A stretch of DNA of 64,000 nt from assembly GCA_029259595.1 (NCBI GenBank), contig JAJDEW010000129.1:1-64000 (forward strand), in the 5' to 3' direction. The DNA is from Planctomycetota bacterium (GTDB lineage: Bacteria > Planctomycetota > UBA1135 > GCA-002686595). Below are positions 1 through 9,784 of the stretch, in pieces (position 1 is the stretch's first letter; the number at the start of each line of letters is the position of its first letter). Both the position numbers and the translations under genes were made by a program. The notes beneath the pieces were generated by a model that made no database searches, had not been told where the DNA came from, and worked only from the letters and a program-made list of their open reading frames with translations.

Positions 1-1776
<1,776 letters not shown>

Positions 1777-1912
1777 AGGCTGCGCTCCATGCTCGTCGAA
1801 CCTGCCCGATCTGTCGAGGTTGCGCACGATCCCGTCGGACGGAAGCACGAGGAGCCGGAGAGAGAGCGGGTTCCCTGGTGCTGCGGCGCTACCATGTCGC
1901 GCCCCGCGTGCC

Positions 1913-3715
1913 ATGCAAGCCCCTCCGCGTGACCTTTCGACCTGGCTCGACCGCCTGCGCCGCACCAACCAGCTCGTCGTCGTCGAAACCGAGGTCGAGG
2001 CCGAGCTCGAAGTGCCCGAAATCCACCGCCGCGTGATCGCGGCCGGGGGTCCGGCGCTGTTGTTCCCGAACGTTCGCGGCGCGTCGTTTCCGCTGGTCGT
2101 AAACCTGTTCGGCACGCGCGAGCGCGTCCTCTCCGCCTTCGGCACGCGCCCGCGGGAAATCCTTTCCCAGGTCGCGCGCCTGCCGCACGAGCTCGTGCCG
2201 CCGACGCCGGCGCGCTTGTGGAAGCAGCGCGGCCTCTTCGCTTCGCTCGCGAAGGTCGGACTGCGGCGCAAGCGCAGCGGACCCGTCACCGCGGTCACCT
2301 GCGATCCGCCGCGGCTCACGACCTTGCCGGCGACGAAGAGCTGGATCCGCGACGGCGGCCGCTTCCTGACCCTGCCGCTGGTCTACACGGAACATCCGGA
2401 CGACGGCTCGTCGAACCTCGGGATCTACCGCGTGCAGATCTTCGACGACGCGACGACCGGCCTGCACATGCAGATCGGCAAGGGCGGCGGCTTCCACCTG
2501 GAGGCGGCCGAGGCGGCCGGACGCGCGCTGCCTGTCAGCATCCACCTGGGCGGCCCGCCGGCGCTCATGCTGGCCGCGCTGGCCCCGCTGCCCGAGAACG
2601 TGCCCGAGGTCCTGCTCGCGAGCCTGCTCCTGGGCCGACGGCTGCCGCTGACCGATGTCGGCGCGGGCGTTCCGATCTTCGCCGACGCGGAGTTCGCGCT
2701 GGTCGGCGAACTCCGCCCGGGCGAGCGTCGCCCCGAGGGCCCCTTCGGCGACCACTACGGCTACTACTCGGAGACGCACGACTACCCGGTCTTCCACTGC
2801 CGGCGCATGTTCCACCGCAAGGGCGCCGTGTTCCCCGCCACGGTCGTCGGCAAGCCGCGCCAGGAGGACTTCTTCCTGGGCGACTTCCTGCAAGAGCTCC
2901 TGGCACCGCTCTTTCCGCTCGCGATGCCGGGCGTGCGCGACCTGTGGAGCTACGGCGAGACGGGCTACCACGCCCTGGCCGCGGCCGTCGTGCGCGAGCG
3001 CTACAAGCGCGAGGCGATGGCGCAGGCCTTCCGCATCCTGGGCGAGGGCCAGCTGTCGTTGACGAAGTTCCTGCTGGCGGTCGACCGGCCGCTCGACCTG
3101 CGCGACTTCCGCGCGGTCTGGACGCACGTCCTCGAGCGCGCCGACTTCCGCACGGACCTGTTCCTGTTCGCGAACCTGTCGATGGACTCGCTCGACTACG
3201 CCGGCCCCCGCATCAACGAAGGCAGCAAGGGCGTCCTGCTCGGAATCGGCGAGCCGCTGCGCAAGCTCCCGACCGAGTTCGAAGGCGACGTCCCCACGGG
3301 CGTCACCGACGTGCGCGTCTTCTCCCCGGGTTGTCTCGTCGTCACGGCCCCGTCCTACGCCGACGAACCCGACGCCAAGACCCGCCTCGCCGCCTGGGAC
3401 GCCTTCCGCCACTGGCCCGTCGTCGTCCTCTCCGACGACGCCGCGCGCGCGACGAAGAGCACCTCCAACTTCCTCTGGACCACCTTCACCCGCTTCGACC
3501 CCGCCTCCGACGTCGCCGCGCGCGACGTCGAGCTGGTCCACAACCACCCCGCCTTCACACCCCCCCTCACGCTCGACGCCCGCCTACGCCCCGACTACCC
3601 CGAAGAACTCTTCTGCGACCCGGACACGGCGCAGCTCGTCGACCGCCGCTGGAGCACGTACTTCCCCGCCGGGGGTGTCGAGATGGGCGACTCGGACCGG
3701 GGGCATTTGGATTAG
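1913..3715 (+). CDS. ubiD: UbiD family prenyl-FMN-dependent (de)carboxylase
   Basis: A 600-aa protein, somewhat longer than E. coli UbiD. UbiD enzymes use prenylated FMN, made by UbiX, to decarboxylate or carboxylate aromatic and unsaturated acids in the cytoplasm. The family's active-site regions are present: 'GIYRVQ' with an Arg at residue 173, a metal/phosphate-binding 'LHMQIGKGGG' segment, and 'EGPFGDHYGYYS' beginning near residue 275, which carries the catalytic Glu region. The ATG at 1913 is chosen because homology begins there; the frame upstream is open but looks non-coding. A TACCAT -10-like hexamer at 1890-1895 would give a leader of only about 10 nt. No ubiX or menaquinone/ubiquinone gene is adjacent, so the substrate cannot be deduced; 3-polyprenyl-4-hydroxybenzoate (or a futalosine-type intermediate) is only one option. 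Confidence 0.9.
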   Translation: MQAPPRDLSTWLDRLRRTNQLVVVETEVEAELEVPEIHRRVIAAGGPALLFPNVRGASFPLVVNLFGTRERVLSAFGTRPREILSQVARLPHELVPPTPARLWKQRGLFASLAKVGLRRKRSGPVTAVTCDPPRLTTLPATKSWIRDGGRFLTLPLVYTEHPDDGSSNLGIYRVQIFDDATTGLHMQIGKGGGFHLEAAEAAGRALPVSIHLGGPPALMLAALAPLPENVPEVLLASLLLGRRLPLTDVGAGVPIFADAEFALVGELRPGERRPEGPFGDHYGYYSETHDYPVFHCRRMFHRKGAVFPATVVGKPRQEDFFLGDFLQELLAPLFPLAMPGVRDLWSYGETGYHALAAAVVRERYKREAMAQAFRILGEGQLSLTKFLLAVDRPLDLRDFRAVWTHVLERADFRTDLFLFANLSMDSLDYAGPRINEGSKGVLLGIGEPLRKLPTEFEGDVPTGVTDVRVFSPGCLVVTAPSYADEPDAKTRLAAWDAFRHWPVVVLSDDAARATKSTSNFLWTTFTRFDPASDVAARDVELVHNHPAFTPPLTLDARLRPDYPEELFCDPDTAQLVDRRWSTYFPAGGVEMGDSDRGHLD

Positions 3716-3771
3716 GAACAGAAACAACTGCCCCACCTCGAGTGGTGTCCACCTGACGGTGTGCAGCACAT

Positions 3772-3912
3772 TCACCGGAAGAGCGTGCGTCGGGCTCGCT
3801 TGAACTTGACCAGGATGTCGGTCGCCGAAGCGGCCCGGATGTACGACGCCGGATTGTCTTCCAGCGCCTGGATCTCGCTCTTCTCGTCGCACGAAAGCAA
3901 CCGCTGGGGAGG
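3772..3912 (-). pseudogene. IS630-family transposase remnant, internally deleted
   Basis: The minus-strand frame reads 'PPQRLLSCDEKSEIQALE' and continues directly into 'DNPASYIRAASATDILVKFK', then ends at a TGA (3772-3774). The first part matches the IS630 transposase segment that carries the first catalytic Asp (consensus PP..ALVLS.DEKSQIQALD). The second matches the extreme C-terminus (consensus .NPKPF.WT..ADEIL.K..RAR). About 200 residues that normally separate them, including the other two acidic catalytic residues, are absent. This is therefore a deletion scar of a once-complete insertion sequence. No terminal inverted repeats were recognised. It lies between ubiD and the ECF sigma gene, and the piece is too short to be functional. 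Confidence 0.7.
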
Positions 3913-3979
3913 TTCGTTGTGTGACGGAGAGTGTGCTGCGGGCCTCCCTCTCGACGAGGCCCGACGGGCGGCGACGCCG

Positions 3980-4600
3980 TTATGGAGCGCTCCCTTCTCG
4001 TCCCCCCTGCAAGGTGTAGGCGAGCCAGGCGCGCGCGACGCGCCACTCGCGCTCGACAGTCGACTTCGAAAGCCCGAGGGCCTCGGCGACCATGTCGACT
4101 TCGAGGCCCCCGAAGAAGCGCAGTTCTACGATCTTGGCCTGACGCTCGGAGTTCTCGGCCAGCTGGGACAAGGCACGGTCGAGCTCGACGAGGTCGGGTA
4201 GGTCGTCCTGGGTGAGACTGGGCGCGGGATCCAGTTCGACGCGCTGCCAACCGCCTCCGCGCTTGATGCGCGCGAGTCCACGCGCGTGGTCGACAAGCAC
4301 GCGGCGCATGGCGCGCGAAGCGAGCGACAGGAACTGGGCGCGACCTTGATACTCGAACCGACTGCTGTCGATCAGCTTGGCGAAGGCCTCGTGCACGAGC
4401 GCCGTCGGCTGCAGCGTGTGTCCGCTGCGCTCGTTCCGTAGGTGTCCGGCAGCGAGGCCGCGCAGCTCGTCGTAGACGAGCGGAAACAACCGGTCCATGG
4501 CACGGGCGTCACCGTCGACCGCCGAACGCAAGAACAGGGTCGCGGTCTCGCGCAGCGACGACACCTGTCCGTCACCGAAGTCCGCGGGTGAATCCGACAT
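3980..4600 (-). CDS. ECF RNA polymerase sigma factor (planctomycete ECF-like type)
   Basis: A 206-aa protein with sigma region 2 at about residues 15-90 ('FPLVYDELRGLAAGHL', 'LVHEAFAKLI', 'FLSLASRAMRRVLVDHA'). Region 4 is near the C-terminus, with the helix-turn-helix 'DMVAEALGLSKSTVEREWR'. This is the sub-family whose members in Planctomycetota and Acidobacteria pair with Ser/Thr kinases, and a kinase gene lies divergently at 4744. The ATG at 4600 is preferred over an in-frame TTG at 4627 because a TATATT hexamer (4609-4614 on this strand) sits 8 nt upstream and would overlap a longer coding region. Its likely role is to redirect RNA polymerase after a signal relayed by the neighbouring kinase; that link is inference from context. 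Confidence 0.93.
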   Translation of the reverse strand: MSDSPADFGDGQVSSLRETATLFLRSAVDGDARAMDRLFPLVYDELRGLAAGHLRNERSGHTLQPTALVHEAFAKLIDSSRFEYQGRAQFLSLASRAMRRVLVDHARGLARIKRGGGWQRVELDPAPSLTQDDLPDLVELDRALSQLAENSERQAKIVELRFFGGLEVDMVAEALGLSKSTVEREWRVARAWLAYTLQGGREGSAP

Positions 4601-4608
4601 GCCCGACC

Positions 4609-4614
4609 AATATA
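4609..4614 (-). promoter_or_regulatory. -10-like element, leaderless position, ECF sigma gene
   Basis: On the minus strand the hexamer TATATT ends 8 nt before the ATG at 4600. Transcription would therefore start at or next to the start codon. No Shine-Dalgarno motif is present. The -35 region is unconvincing (GGTCAC at a 17-nt spacing). Confidence 0.4.
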
Positions 4615-4690
4615 GCCCGTGATCCAAGGCCGTGACCGCCCCGCGCCCCCATGTCTCCTGAAAGCTCCGCCTGCCCGTCCGGCGCGGGTC

Positions 4691-4696
4691 TAGAAT
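4691..4696 (+). promoter_or_regulatory. -10-like element TAGAAT, kinase gene
   Basis: TAGAAT (as TCTAGAAT) lies 47 nt upstream of the kinase ATG at 4744, in the divergent intergenic region it shares with the ECF sigma gene. There is no clear -35 hexamer at a 16-18 nt spacing. Confidence 0.35.
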
Positions 4697-4743
4697 GATC
4701 CTGGGCGCGGAGCAGCCGACCTCAGGTCACCCGACGAGCCCCC

Positions 4744-7170
4744 ATGTCCGAGGACCGACACACGCGTGCGAGCGAGATCTTCCTTCTCGTTTGCGACTTG
4801 GATCCGAAGCTGCAGGCTCAACGGCTCGCGGCGGAGTGCGGGCAGGATCCAGAGCTCGAGGCCTTGGTGGAGGGGATGCTGGCCGCGGACAACGCCGGTG
4901 GCCGATCCTTCGATCAACCCGCCGCCGTCCAGTACGCACCTGGCTTTCGTGATGCGTCCGGATCCGAGCCTCCGCTGAAGATCGCCCACTTTCGCATCCT
5001 TCGTGAGCTCGGCCGTGGCGGCATGGGGATCGTATACGAGGCCGAGCAGGAGTACCCGCAACGCACGGTCGCGCTCAAGCTCGTGCGCTCGGTCCTGGCC
5101 AGCTCGGAGATCCTGCGACGCTTCGAGCACGAAGCTGAAATGCTCGGGTGGCTGAGTCATCCGGGCATCGCGCAGATCTACGAAGCCGGCGTGGCCCCCT
5201 CGTCCGAAGGGCCGCAACCCTACTACGCCATGGAGATCGTGCGTGGTCAGCCGCTCACGCAATTCGCAGCCGAGAACGAGCTCGGGTTGGACGAGCGCCT
5301 GTCCCTCATGGAACGCATCTCTCGCGCGGTGCATCACGCCCATCAAAAAGGGATCGTTCACCGCGACTTGAAGCCGAGCAACATCTTGGTCGGCCCACAC
5401 GGACCGAAGATTCTCGACTTCGGAATCGCTCGCGCCATCGACGTGGATCCGGAGGCTTCCTTCGTGACACGCACAGGAGATCTGCTCGGAACGATCTCCT
5501 ACATGAGCCCCGAGCAGATGTCCTCCGATCCGGCCCAACTCGACACCCGTTCGGACGTCTATTCCCTGGGTGTCTTGGGCTACGAGCTCGTCACGGGCAG
5601 GCTTCCCCAAGAGCTGAATCAAGTCCCGCTACCCGAGGCGATGCGGCGCTTGCGGGACGAGGATCCAGAGCGACCCGCCAAGCTCGTCCCGGGCCTTCCG
5701 AGCGACGTCGAGACGATCCTGAACAAGGCCCTGGCCAAGCGGAAGGAAGAGCGCTACTCGTCGGCAGAGGCGCTGGCCGACGACCTTCGCCGCTTCCTCG
5801 ACCAGCAACCGATCGCGGCCCATCCGCCCAGCACGTTCTACTACGTGCGCAAGTTCGCAAACCGCAACCGCGTCCTCGTCGGAGCGGCTGGAGCCATTGC
5901 CCTCGTCTTGACCGTAGCCACCGTGATCTCGTCACTCGCTGCCGTCGGCCAGGCCCGCGCCGCGCGCCTGGCGGAGCAAAGGAGGATCGAGGCCGAGCGA
6001 CAAACCGCTGTCGCGAGAGCCATCAACGACTTCCTCAACGGAGACCTCTTGGGGGCCATCGACCCCGACCGTCAGGGGCGCGATGTCACGATGCTCGAGG
6101 TCCTGGATGCCGCCGCCGCCAACGTCAAGGATCGCTTCAAAGACGAGCCGCTCGTCGAAGCCGAGATTCGTTACACCATCGGCAATTGCTACATGAATCT
6201 CGGGCAACAGGAGCTCGCCGCACCGTTCTTCCAGCGCACGCTGGAGCTGCGTGAAGAGCTCCTGGGCGAACGTCACCCGGACACGATCACGAGCTACAAC
6301 GGGCTCGGGCGTCTGATGCTGCGGCTGGGCCGTCACGAGGACGCGGAGCGCTACCTGAGGCGCTGTCTCGAGCTGCGTCGCGAGGTCCTCGGGCGCGACG
6401 CCGAGCTGACGCTGATCACCCAGAACAACCTGGCCGGACTGCATCGCCAGCAAGGCCGCTGGGAAGAAGCGCTCGCGCTCTACCGCGATGCCGAGGAGCT
6501 GGCGGCCGTTGCTTTCGGCCCGGACCACGTGACAAACCTGAATCTGCTCGAGGGCAGGGCGGGGATCTACAAGGACACGGACCGACCGGAACTCGCCATA
6601 CCTCTCTACGAACGGGTGCTCGAAGCCCATCGGCGCCTCGCGCCCGGGAAGCAAAACGAAGCCCGCGCGCTGAACAACCTGGCCCTGGCCTACATGAACA
6701 ACGATCGCCTCGGCGATGCCGAGCTCTACTTTGCCGAGGCCCTGGAGCTGTTTGTCGACCTGCTTGGGGAAGAGCATCCGAGCACGCTCGTTCCCATGGG
6801 CAACCTGGCCCGAGCCTTGGAGAAGCAGGGGGACTTCGAGCTGGCCGAGCCGCTCTTCGAGCGCGCGCTCGAGCTCAATCGAGAGCTCAACGGAAACGAC
6901 CATCGCGGCACTTTGATCGTGATGCAGTACCGAGCGGATATGGATCGACATCGGGGCCGCCTGGCCGCAGCGGAGTCCACCCTTTTGGAGCTCCATGGAC
7001 TGGCCGTCCAGCGCTACGGCTCGAGCTTCCCCGGCGCGCTACGGAGCAGGGAGGCCTTGATCGAGCTCTACGAGGCCTGGGGCAAGCCGGCCGAGGCGGC
7101 GTTGTGGCGCAAGAAGGACGTCCAGGCTCGCCATGTGGTGAACGGACGCCCCGCACCGGATCCGGACTGA
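4744..7170 (+). CDS. Membrane Ser/Thr protein kinase with C-terminal TPR repeats
   Basis: An 808-aa PknB-type (Hanks) kinase. The Gly-rich loop 'GRGGMG' is at about residues 92-97, the invariant Lys near 111 (VALKLV), 'HRDLKPSN' starts near 206, DFG is near 225 and 'SPEQM' forms the activation segment. These residues are all intact, so it should be active. One transmembrane helix (about 377-402, 'VLVGAAGAIALVLTVAT') follows, and the rest (about 430-800) is a run of tetratricopeptide repeats of the Kinesin-light-chain type ('ALNNLALAYMN', 'TLVPMGNLARALE'). The kinase domain would face the cytoplasm and the TPR domain the periplasm. Divergent from the ECF sigma gene at 3980-4600, a standard planctomycete pairing. 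The kinase may phosphorylate that sigma factor, but this is not shown by the sequence. Confidence 0.95.
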   Translation: MSEDRHTRASEIFLLVCDLDPKLQAQRLAAECGQDPELEALVEGMLAADNAGGRSFDQPAAVQYAPGFRDASGSEPPLKIAHFRILRELGRGGMGIVYEAEQEYPQRTVALKLVRSVLASSEILRRFEHEAEMLGWLSHPGIAQIYEAGVAPSSEGPQPYYAMEIVRGQPLTQFAAENELGLDERLSLMERISRAVHHAHQKGIVHRDLKPSNILVGPHGPKILDFGIARAIDVDPEASFVTRTGDLLGTISYMSPEQMSSDPAQLDTRSDVYSLGVLGYELVTGRLPQELNQVPLPEAMRRLRDEDPERPAKLVPGLPSDVETILNKALAKRKEERYSSAEALADDLRRFLDQQPIAAHPPSTFYYVRKFANRNRVLVGAAGAIALVLTVATVISSLAAVGQARAARLAEQRRIEAERQTAVARAINDFLNGDLLGAIDPDRQGRDVTMLEVLDAAAANVKDRFKDEPLVEAEIRYTIGNCYMNLGQQELAAPFFQRTLELREELLGERHPDTITSYNGLGRLMLRLGRHEDAERYLRRCLELRREVLGRDAELTLITQNNLAGLHRQQGRWEEALALYRDAEELAAVAFGPDHVTNLNLLEGRAGIYKDTDRPELAIPLYERVLEAHRRLAPGKQNEARALNNLALAYMNNDRLGDAELYFAEALELFVDLLGEEHPSTLVPMGNLARALEKQGDFELAEPLFERALELNRELNGNDHRGTLIVMQYRADMDRHRGRLAAAESTLLELHGLAVQRYGSSFPGALRSREALIELYEAWGKPAEAALWRKKDVQARHVVNGRPAPDPD

Positions 7171-7295
7171 CCCTGCTCGAAATTCTTGAAGGCTCTTCGG
7201 CGGGACGTCGCTCTGAGAGTGTCTGTACCCCCAGGGGTGCGCGAACCACTCACTCGAGGTGGGTCATGCCAACCTCTCTGCCACGGAGAACCCCG

Positions 7296-8753
7296 ATGAA
7301 GCTGTCCATTTCCAACCCCTCCGCGATCTCCTTCAGCTCTGCCCGGATCGCGCTCTCCCTGCTGGTCAGCGCCAGCCTCGCCGGCGCCCAGACCACCTTC
7401 TACGTCGATGACAATGCCCCGGGCGACCCGGTCCACGGGATCTCGGACCCCAGCAACAACACGTTCTCGGACCCCCTGGAAGACGGCTCGCCGGCGCATC
7501 CCTTCGACGACCTTTGGAAGGGCGTTGCCGCGGCCTCCGCGGGTGACGAAGTCGTCGTCCTGCCCTCCGACCACTTCGGGAGCTACTTCCTGGCCGAGAC
7601 CCTCGACCTCGCGGGCAAGGAGATCACCGTCCGCAGTCAAGCGGGCCCTGCCTTCACGGTCCTGGACGGCACGAGCATGCCCGGCCAGCCCGGTGTCCTG
7701 GCCGACAGCGGCGAGACGGCGGGAACCGTCTTCGAGGGCTTTCGACTCCAAAACTTCGACCGAGGCAGCTCCAGCAACGACCTGGGCGGCGCCATGGAGA
7801 TCGCGAACGGCACGCCCACGATCCGAGCTTGCTGGTTCGAGAACAACCACGCCTACCGCGGGGCGGCCTTGTATGTCTCGAACTCGAGCTCGCGGATCGA
7901 GGACTGCCGCTTCGTCGGCAACGCCTCCGTCCATCAAGGCGGCGCGGTCTTCACCGACACCGGAGCGCCGACCTTCTCGCGCTGCTACTTCGAGGGCAAC
8001 ACGGCCAACTTCGGCGGCGCCTTCACGAGCTTCACGGCCAGCGCGACGCCGGTCTCCGTCGAAGACTGCCTCTTCTACGGCAACTCGTCCCTGGTCGGTT
8101 ACGGAGGAGCGCTGTCAAGCCACTTCACGGGATCCATCACGATCGCTCGCTCGCGCTTCCTTGCCAACATCGCCGCCACGACGGGCGGGGGCGCCTTCGT
8201 ACAAAGGGGCTTGGTGCATGACTGCACCTTCAACTCCAACGTCTCTTCCGATAACGAAGGCGCTCTCCGCGCGGGGGCGACAGGAACCGTGACGGTGCAG
8301 AGTTCGACCTTTTTCGGCAACATCGGTGGAGCTTGCTACGAAACCACGGGAGGAGACCTCCGCGTGCGCAACAGCATCTCCTGGAACAACACGCCTTTCG
8401 AGATCGGCTCCAACGTCGACGTTCAGAACTGCGACGTTCTGGGCGGGTTTCCCGGCGCGAACATCGACGTCGATCCGCTGTTCAACGACCCGCAAGGCGC
8501 CGACTCGATTCTCGGGACACTCGACGACGATCTCTCGCTCTTCGAAGGATCCCCGTGCATCGACGCGGGAGACACCACGCAATTGCTCCCGGGTTACCCA
8601 CGGGACCTGATCGGAAACCCGCGCGCCGTCGATTTCCCCGACACCCCCGATACGGGCACCGCCCTGGTCGGCCACACGATCGACCTGGGTGCCTATGAGT
8701 ACCCCGCGCCCCCCTTCCAGCCCCAACGCGTGACGGTCCAGCTCGCTCGCTAG
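7296..8753 (+). CDS. Secreted right-handed beta-helix (polymorphic outer membrane-like) protein
   Basis: A 485-aa protein starting at the ATG at 7296, with GGAGA 7 nt upstream. A signal peptide with cleavage after 'SLAGAQ' leads into 'TTFYVDDNAPGD'. The body is built of parallel beta-helix coils, with repeating units such as 'GGAMEIANGTPTIRACWFENN', 'GGAVFTDTGAPTF' and 'GGAFTSFTA'. It ends in a choice-of-anchor-Q-like tail (SPCIDAGD, 'GNPRAVD', 'IDLGAYEY'). Such proteins are extracellular or surface-bound; no catalytic residues of pectate-lyase type are evident, so structural or adhesive roles are likely. It follows the kinase gene by about 125 nt and probably has its own promoter. A hairpin terminator follows at 8782-8818. 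Confidence 0.88.
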   Translation: MKLSISNPSAISFSSARIALSLLVSASLAGAQTTFYVDDNAPGDPVHGISDPSNNTFSDPLEDGSPAHPFDDLWKGVAAASAGDEVVVLPSDHFGSYFLAETLDLAGKEITVRSQAGPAFTVLDGTSMPGQPGVLADSGETAGTVFEGFRLQNFDRGSSSNDLGGAMEIANGTPTIRACWFENNHAYRGAALYVSNSSSRIEDCRFVGNASVHQGGAVFTDTGAPTFSRCYFEGNTANFGGAFTSFTASATPVSVEDCLFYGNSSLVGYGGALSSHFTGSITIARSRFLANIAATTGGGAFVQRGLVHDCTFNSNVSSDNEGALRAGATGTVTVQSSTFFGNIGGACYETTGGDLRVRNSISWNNTPFEIGSNVDVQNCDVLGGFPGANIDVDPLFNDPQGADSILGTLDDDLSLFEGSPCIDAGDTTQLLPGYPRDLIGNPRAVDFPDTPDTGTALVGHTIDLGAYEYPAPPFQPQRVTVQLAR

Positions 8754-8781
8754 CTAGCAGCTAGACCCCGATCGAATCCAG

Positions 8782-8818
8782 AGCCCCGTCCGTGAGTGTC
8801 GTGCTCGCGGGCGGGGCT
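8782..8818 (+). terminator. Hairpin terminator after beta-helix gene
   Basis: The arms AGCCCCGTCCGTGAG (8782-8796) and CTCGCGGGCGGGGCT (8804-8818) pair with only two non-Watson-Crick positions around a 7-nt loop. It lies between the plus-strand beta-helix gene and the convergent gene ending at 8925, so it may serve both. Confidence 0.6.
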
Positions 8819-8924
8819 TCGAACCATGGGTCGGGGCCGGCTCCCGGCCCGGCGCGAGGGAATCCAGCTCCAGAACCTGGTCCGCTTCGACCTCCGCCGC
8901 TGGTCCTCTGGCCGCGGAATCACG

Positions 8925-9512
8925 CTACCTGCCTGTGACGAAGTCCTCGACGGCGCTGAGGAGCCCCGCTTGGACCTCGCCGTAGAAGGCATGCACGACC
9001 GCGCCGTCTCCATCGACCAAGATCGCGGCCGGTAGGCCGGCGAGGCGAGCCGCGAGCTCCAAGCCGTCCCCACCAGGCGTCACGAGCAGCGTCGCGCCCG
9101 GGGACCCGAGCGACTCGTGATCGGAGAGCTCCTCCGGGCGCGCGTCCAGGACGAGCTCGAGCACGCGCAAGGAGGTGGTCGAATCGGCCCGAACGACCGC
9201 TTTCCAGAAGGGCCGCACGGCATCGCACGCGCCGCACGAGGCGGACGACACGAGGACAAGTGCTGCGACCGATGTCGATGGATCGAGCAGCGCTCGCTCT
9301 TCTCCCGCCGCGTCGAACAGGGTCACCCGCGGGAACCGGTCGCCCTGGAGAAGGGCCCGACGCGGGTCCGGTGCGGCCAAGACGGCCAAGCGGCGTTGGA
9401 GCAGGCGCACCCGCAGAGCCAGCGCGACGTCGAGGCCGGCCAAGGCCAGGCAGGCCAGGACGAGCCGCCGGCTGGTCCTGGTCCCGCCCGGCACGGGACG
9501 ATCGCCGTTCAA
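8925..9512 (-). CDS. Membrane-anchored thioredoxin-fold protein (MauD/TlpA-like, CGAC motif)
   Basis: A 195-aa protein. An N-terminal membrane anchor (about residues 17-35, 'LVLACLALAGLDVALALRV') is followed by a periplasmic thioredoxin-like domain. The domain shows beta-strand 'AALVLVSSASCGACDAV' with a Cys-Gly-Ala-Cys redox pair, and a later 'GLPAAILVDGDGAVV' that carries the cis-Pro region. The arrangement resembles MauD/TlpA thiol oxidoreductases that handle disulfides in exported proteins. The likely TTG start at 9512 overlaps the TGA of the upstream 91-aa gene by 4 nt (TTGA), so the two are translationally coupled. A GTG 21 nt further in is an alternative start. The partner peptide contains Cys residues, which makes it a candidate substrate (inference). 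Confidence 0.8.
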   Translation of the reverse strand: MNGDRPVPGGTRTSRRLVLACLALAGLDVALALRVRLLQRRLAVLAAPDPRRALLQGDRFPRVTLFDAAGEERALLDPSTSVAALVLVSSASCGACDAVRPFWKAVVRADSTTSLRVLELVLDARPEELSDHESLGSPGATLLVTPGGDGLELAARLAGLPAAILVDGDGAVVHAFYGEVQAGLLSAVEDFVTGR

Positions 9513-9784
9513 CCTCCGAAGAGCGTGCAGGTCAGGCCCGTCTGGGCCTCGAACCGGAGCTTTTCGCAGATCGTGCCCGCGAACACGATGGGATCACCTC
9601 CCTCGCTGTCCACGGAGACTTCGGGGTCACCACCGTTGCTGCACGACCACAGAAAGATGGGGCCGCACAAGAGGACGGGGAAAGCGCTCGTCGGCGGCGC
9701 AGTGAGAGTCAGTCCACCGAACGCGAGCGCCGCCAGAGTGGCGCCCGCGAGGAGCTTGGATCGAATCGCTTGAAGGGCCGTCAT
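9509..9784 (-). CDS. Small exported Cys-containing peptide (unrecognised)
   Basis: A 91-aa product from the ATG at 9784. It has a clear signal peptide (about residues 1-33, 'LLAGATLAALAFGGLTLTA', cleavage near TSAFP), giving a mature peptide of about 58 residues. The mature part contains four Cys, in the contexts 'PVLLCGPIFLWSCSNGG' and 'GTICEKL...GLTCTLFGG', and an acidic 'DPEVSVDSEGGDP' stretch. I do not recognise the family. The gene is the first of a two-gene unit and overlaps the start of the thioredoxin-fold gene by 4 nt. Even numbers of Cys in an exported peptide next to a CGAC oxidoreductase suggest disulfide formation. Possibilities include a secreted structural peptide or a bacteriocin-like peptide; nothing in the sequence decides this. 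Confidence 0.65.
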   Translation of the reverse strand: MTALQAIRSKLLAGATLAALAFGGLTLTAPPTSAFPVLLCGPIFLWSCSNGGDPEVSVDSEGGDPIVFAGTICEKLRFEAQTGLTCTLFGG

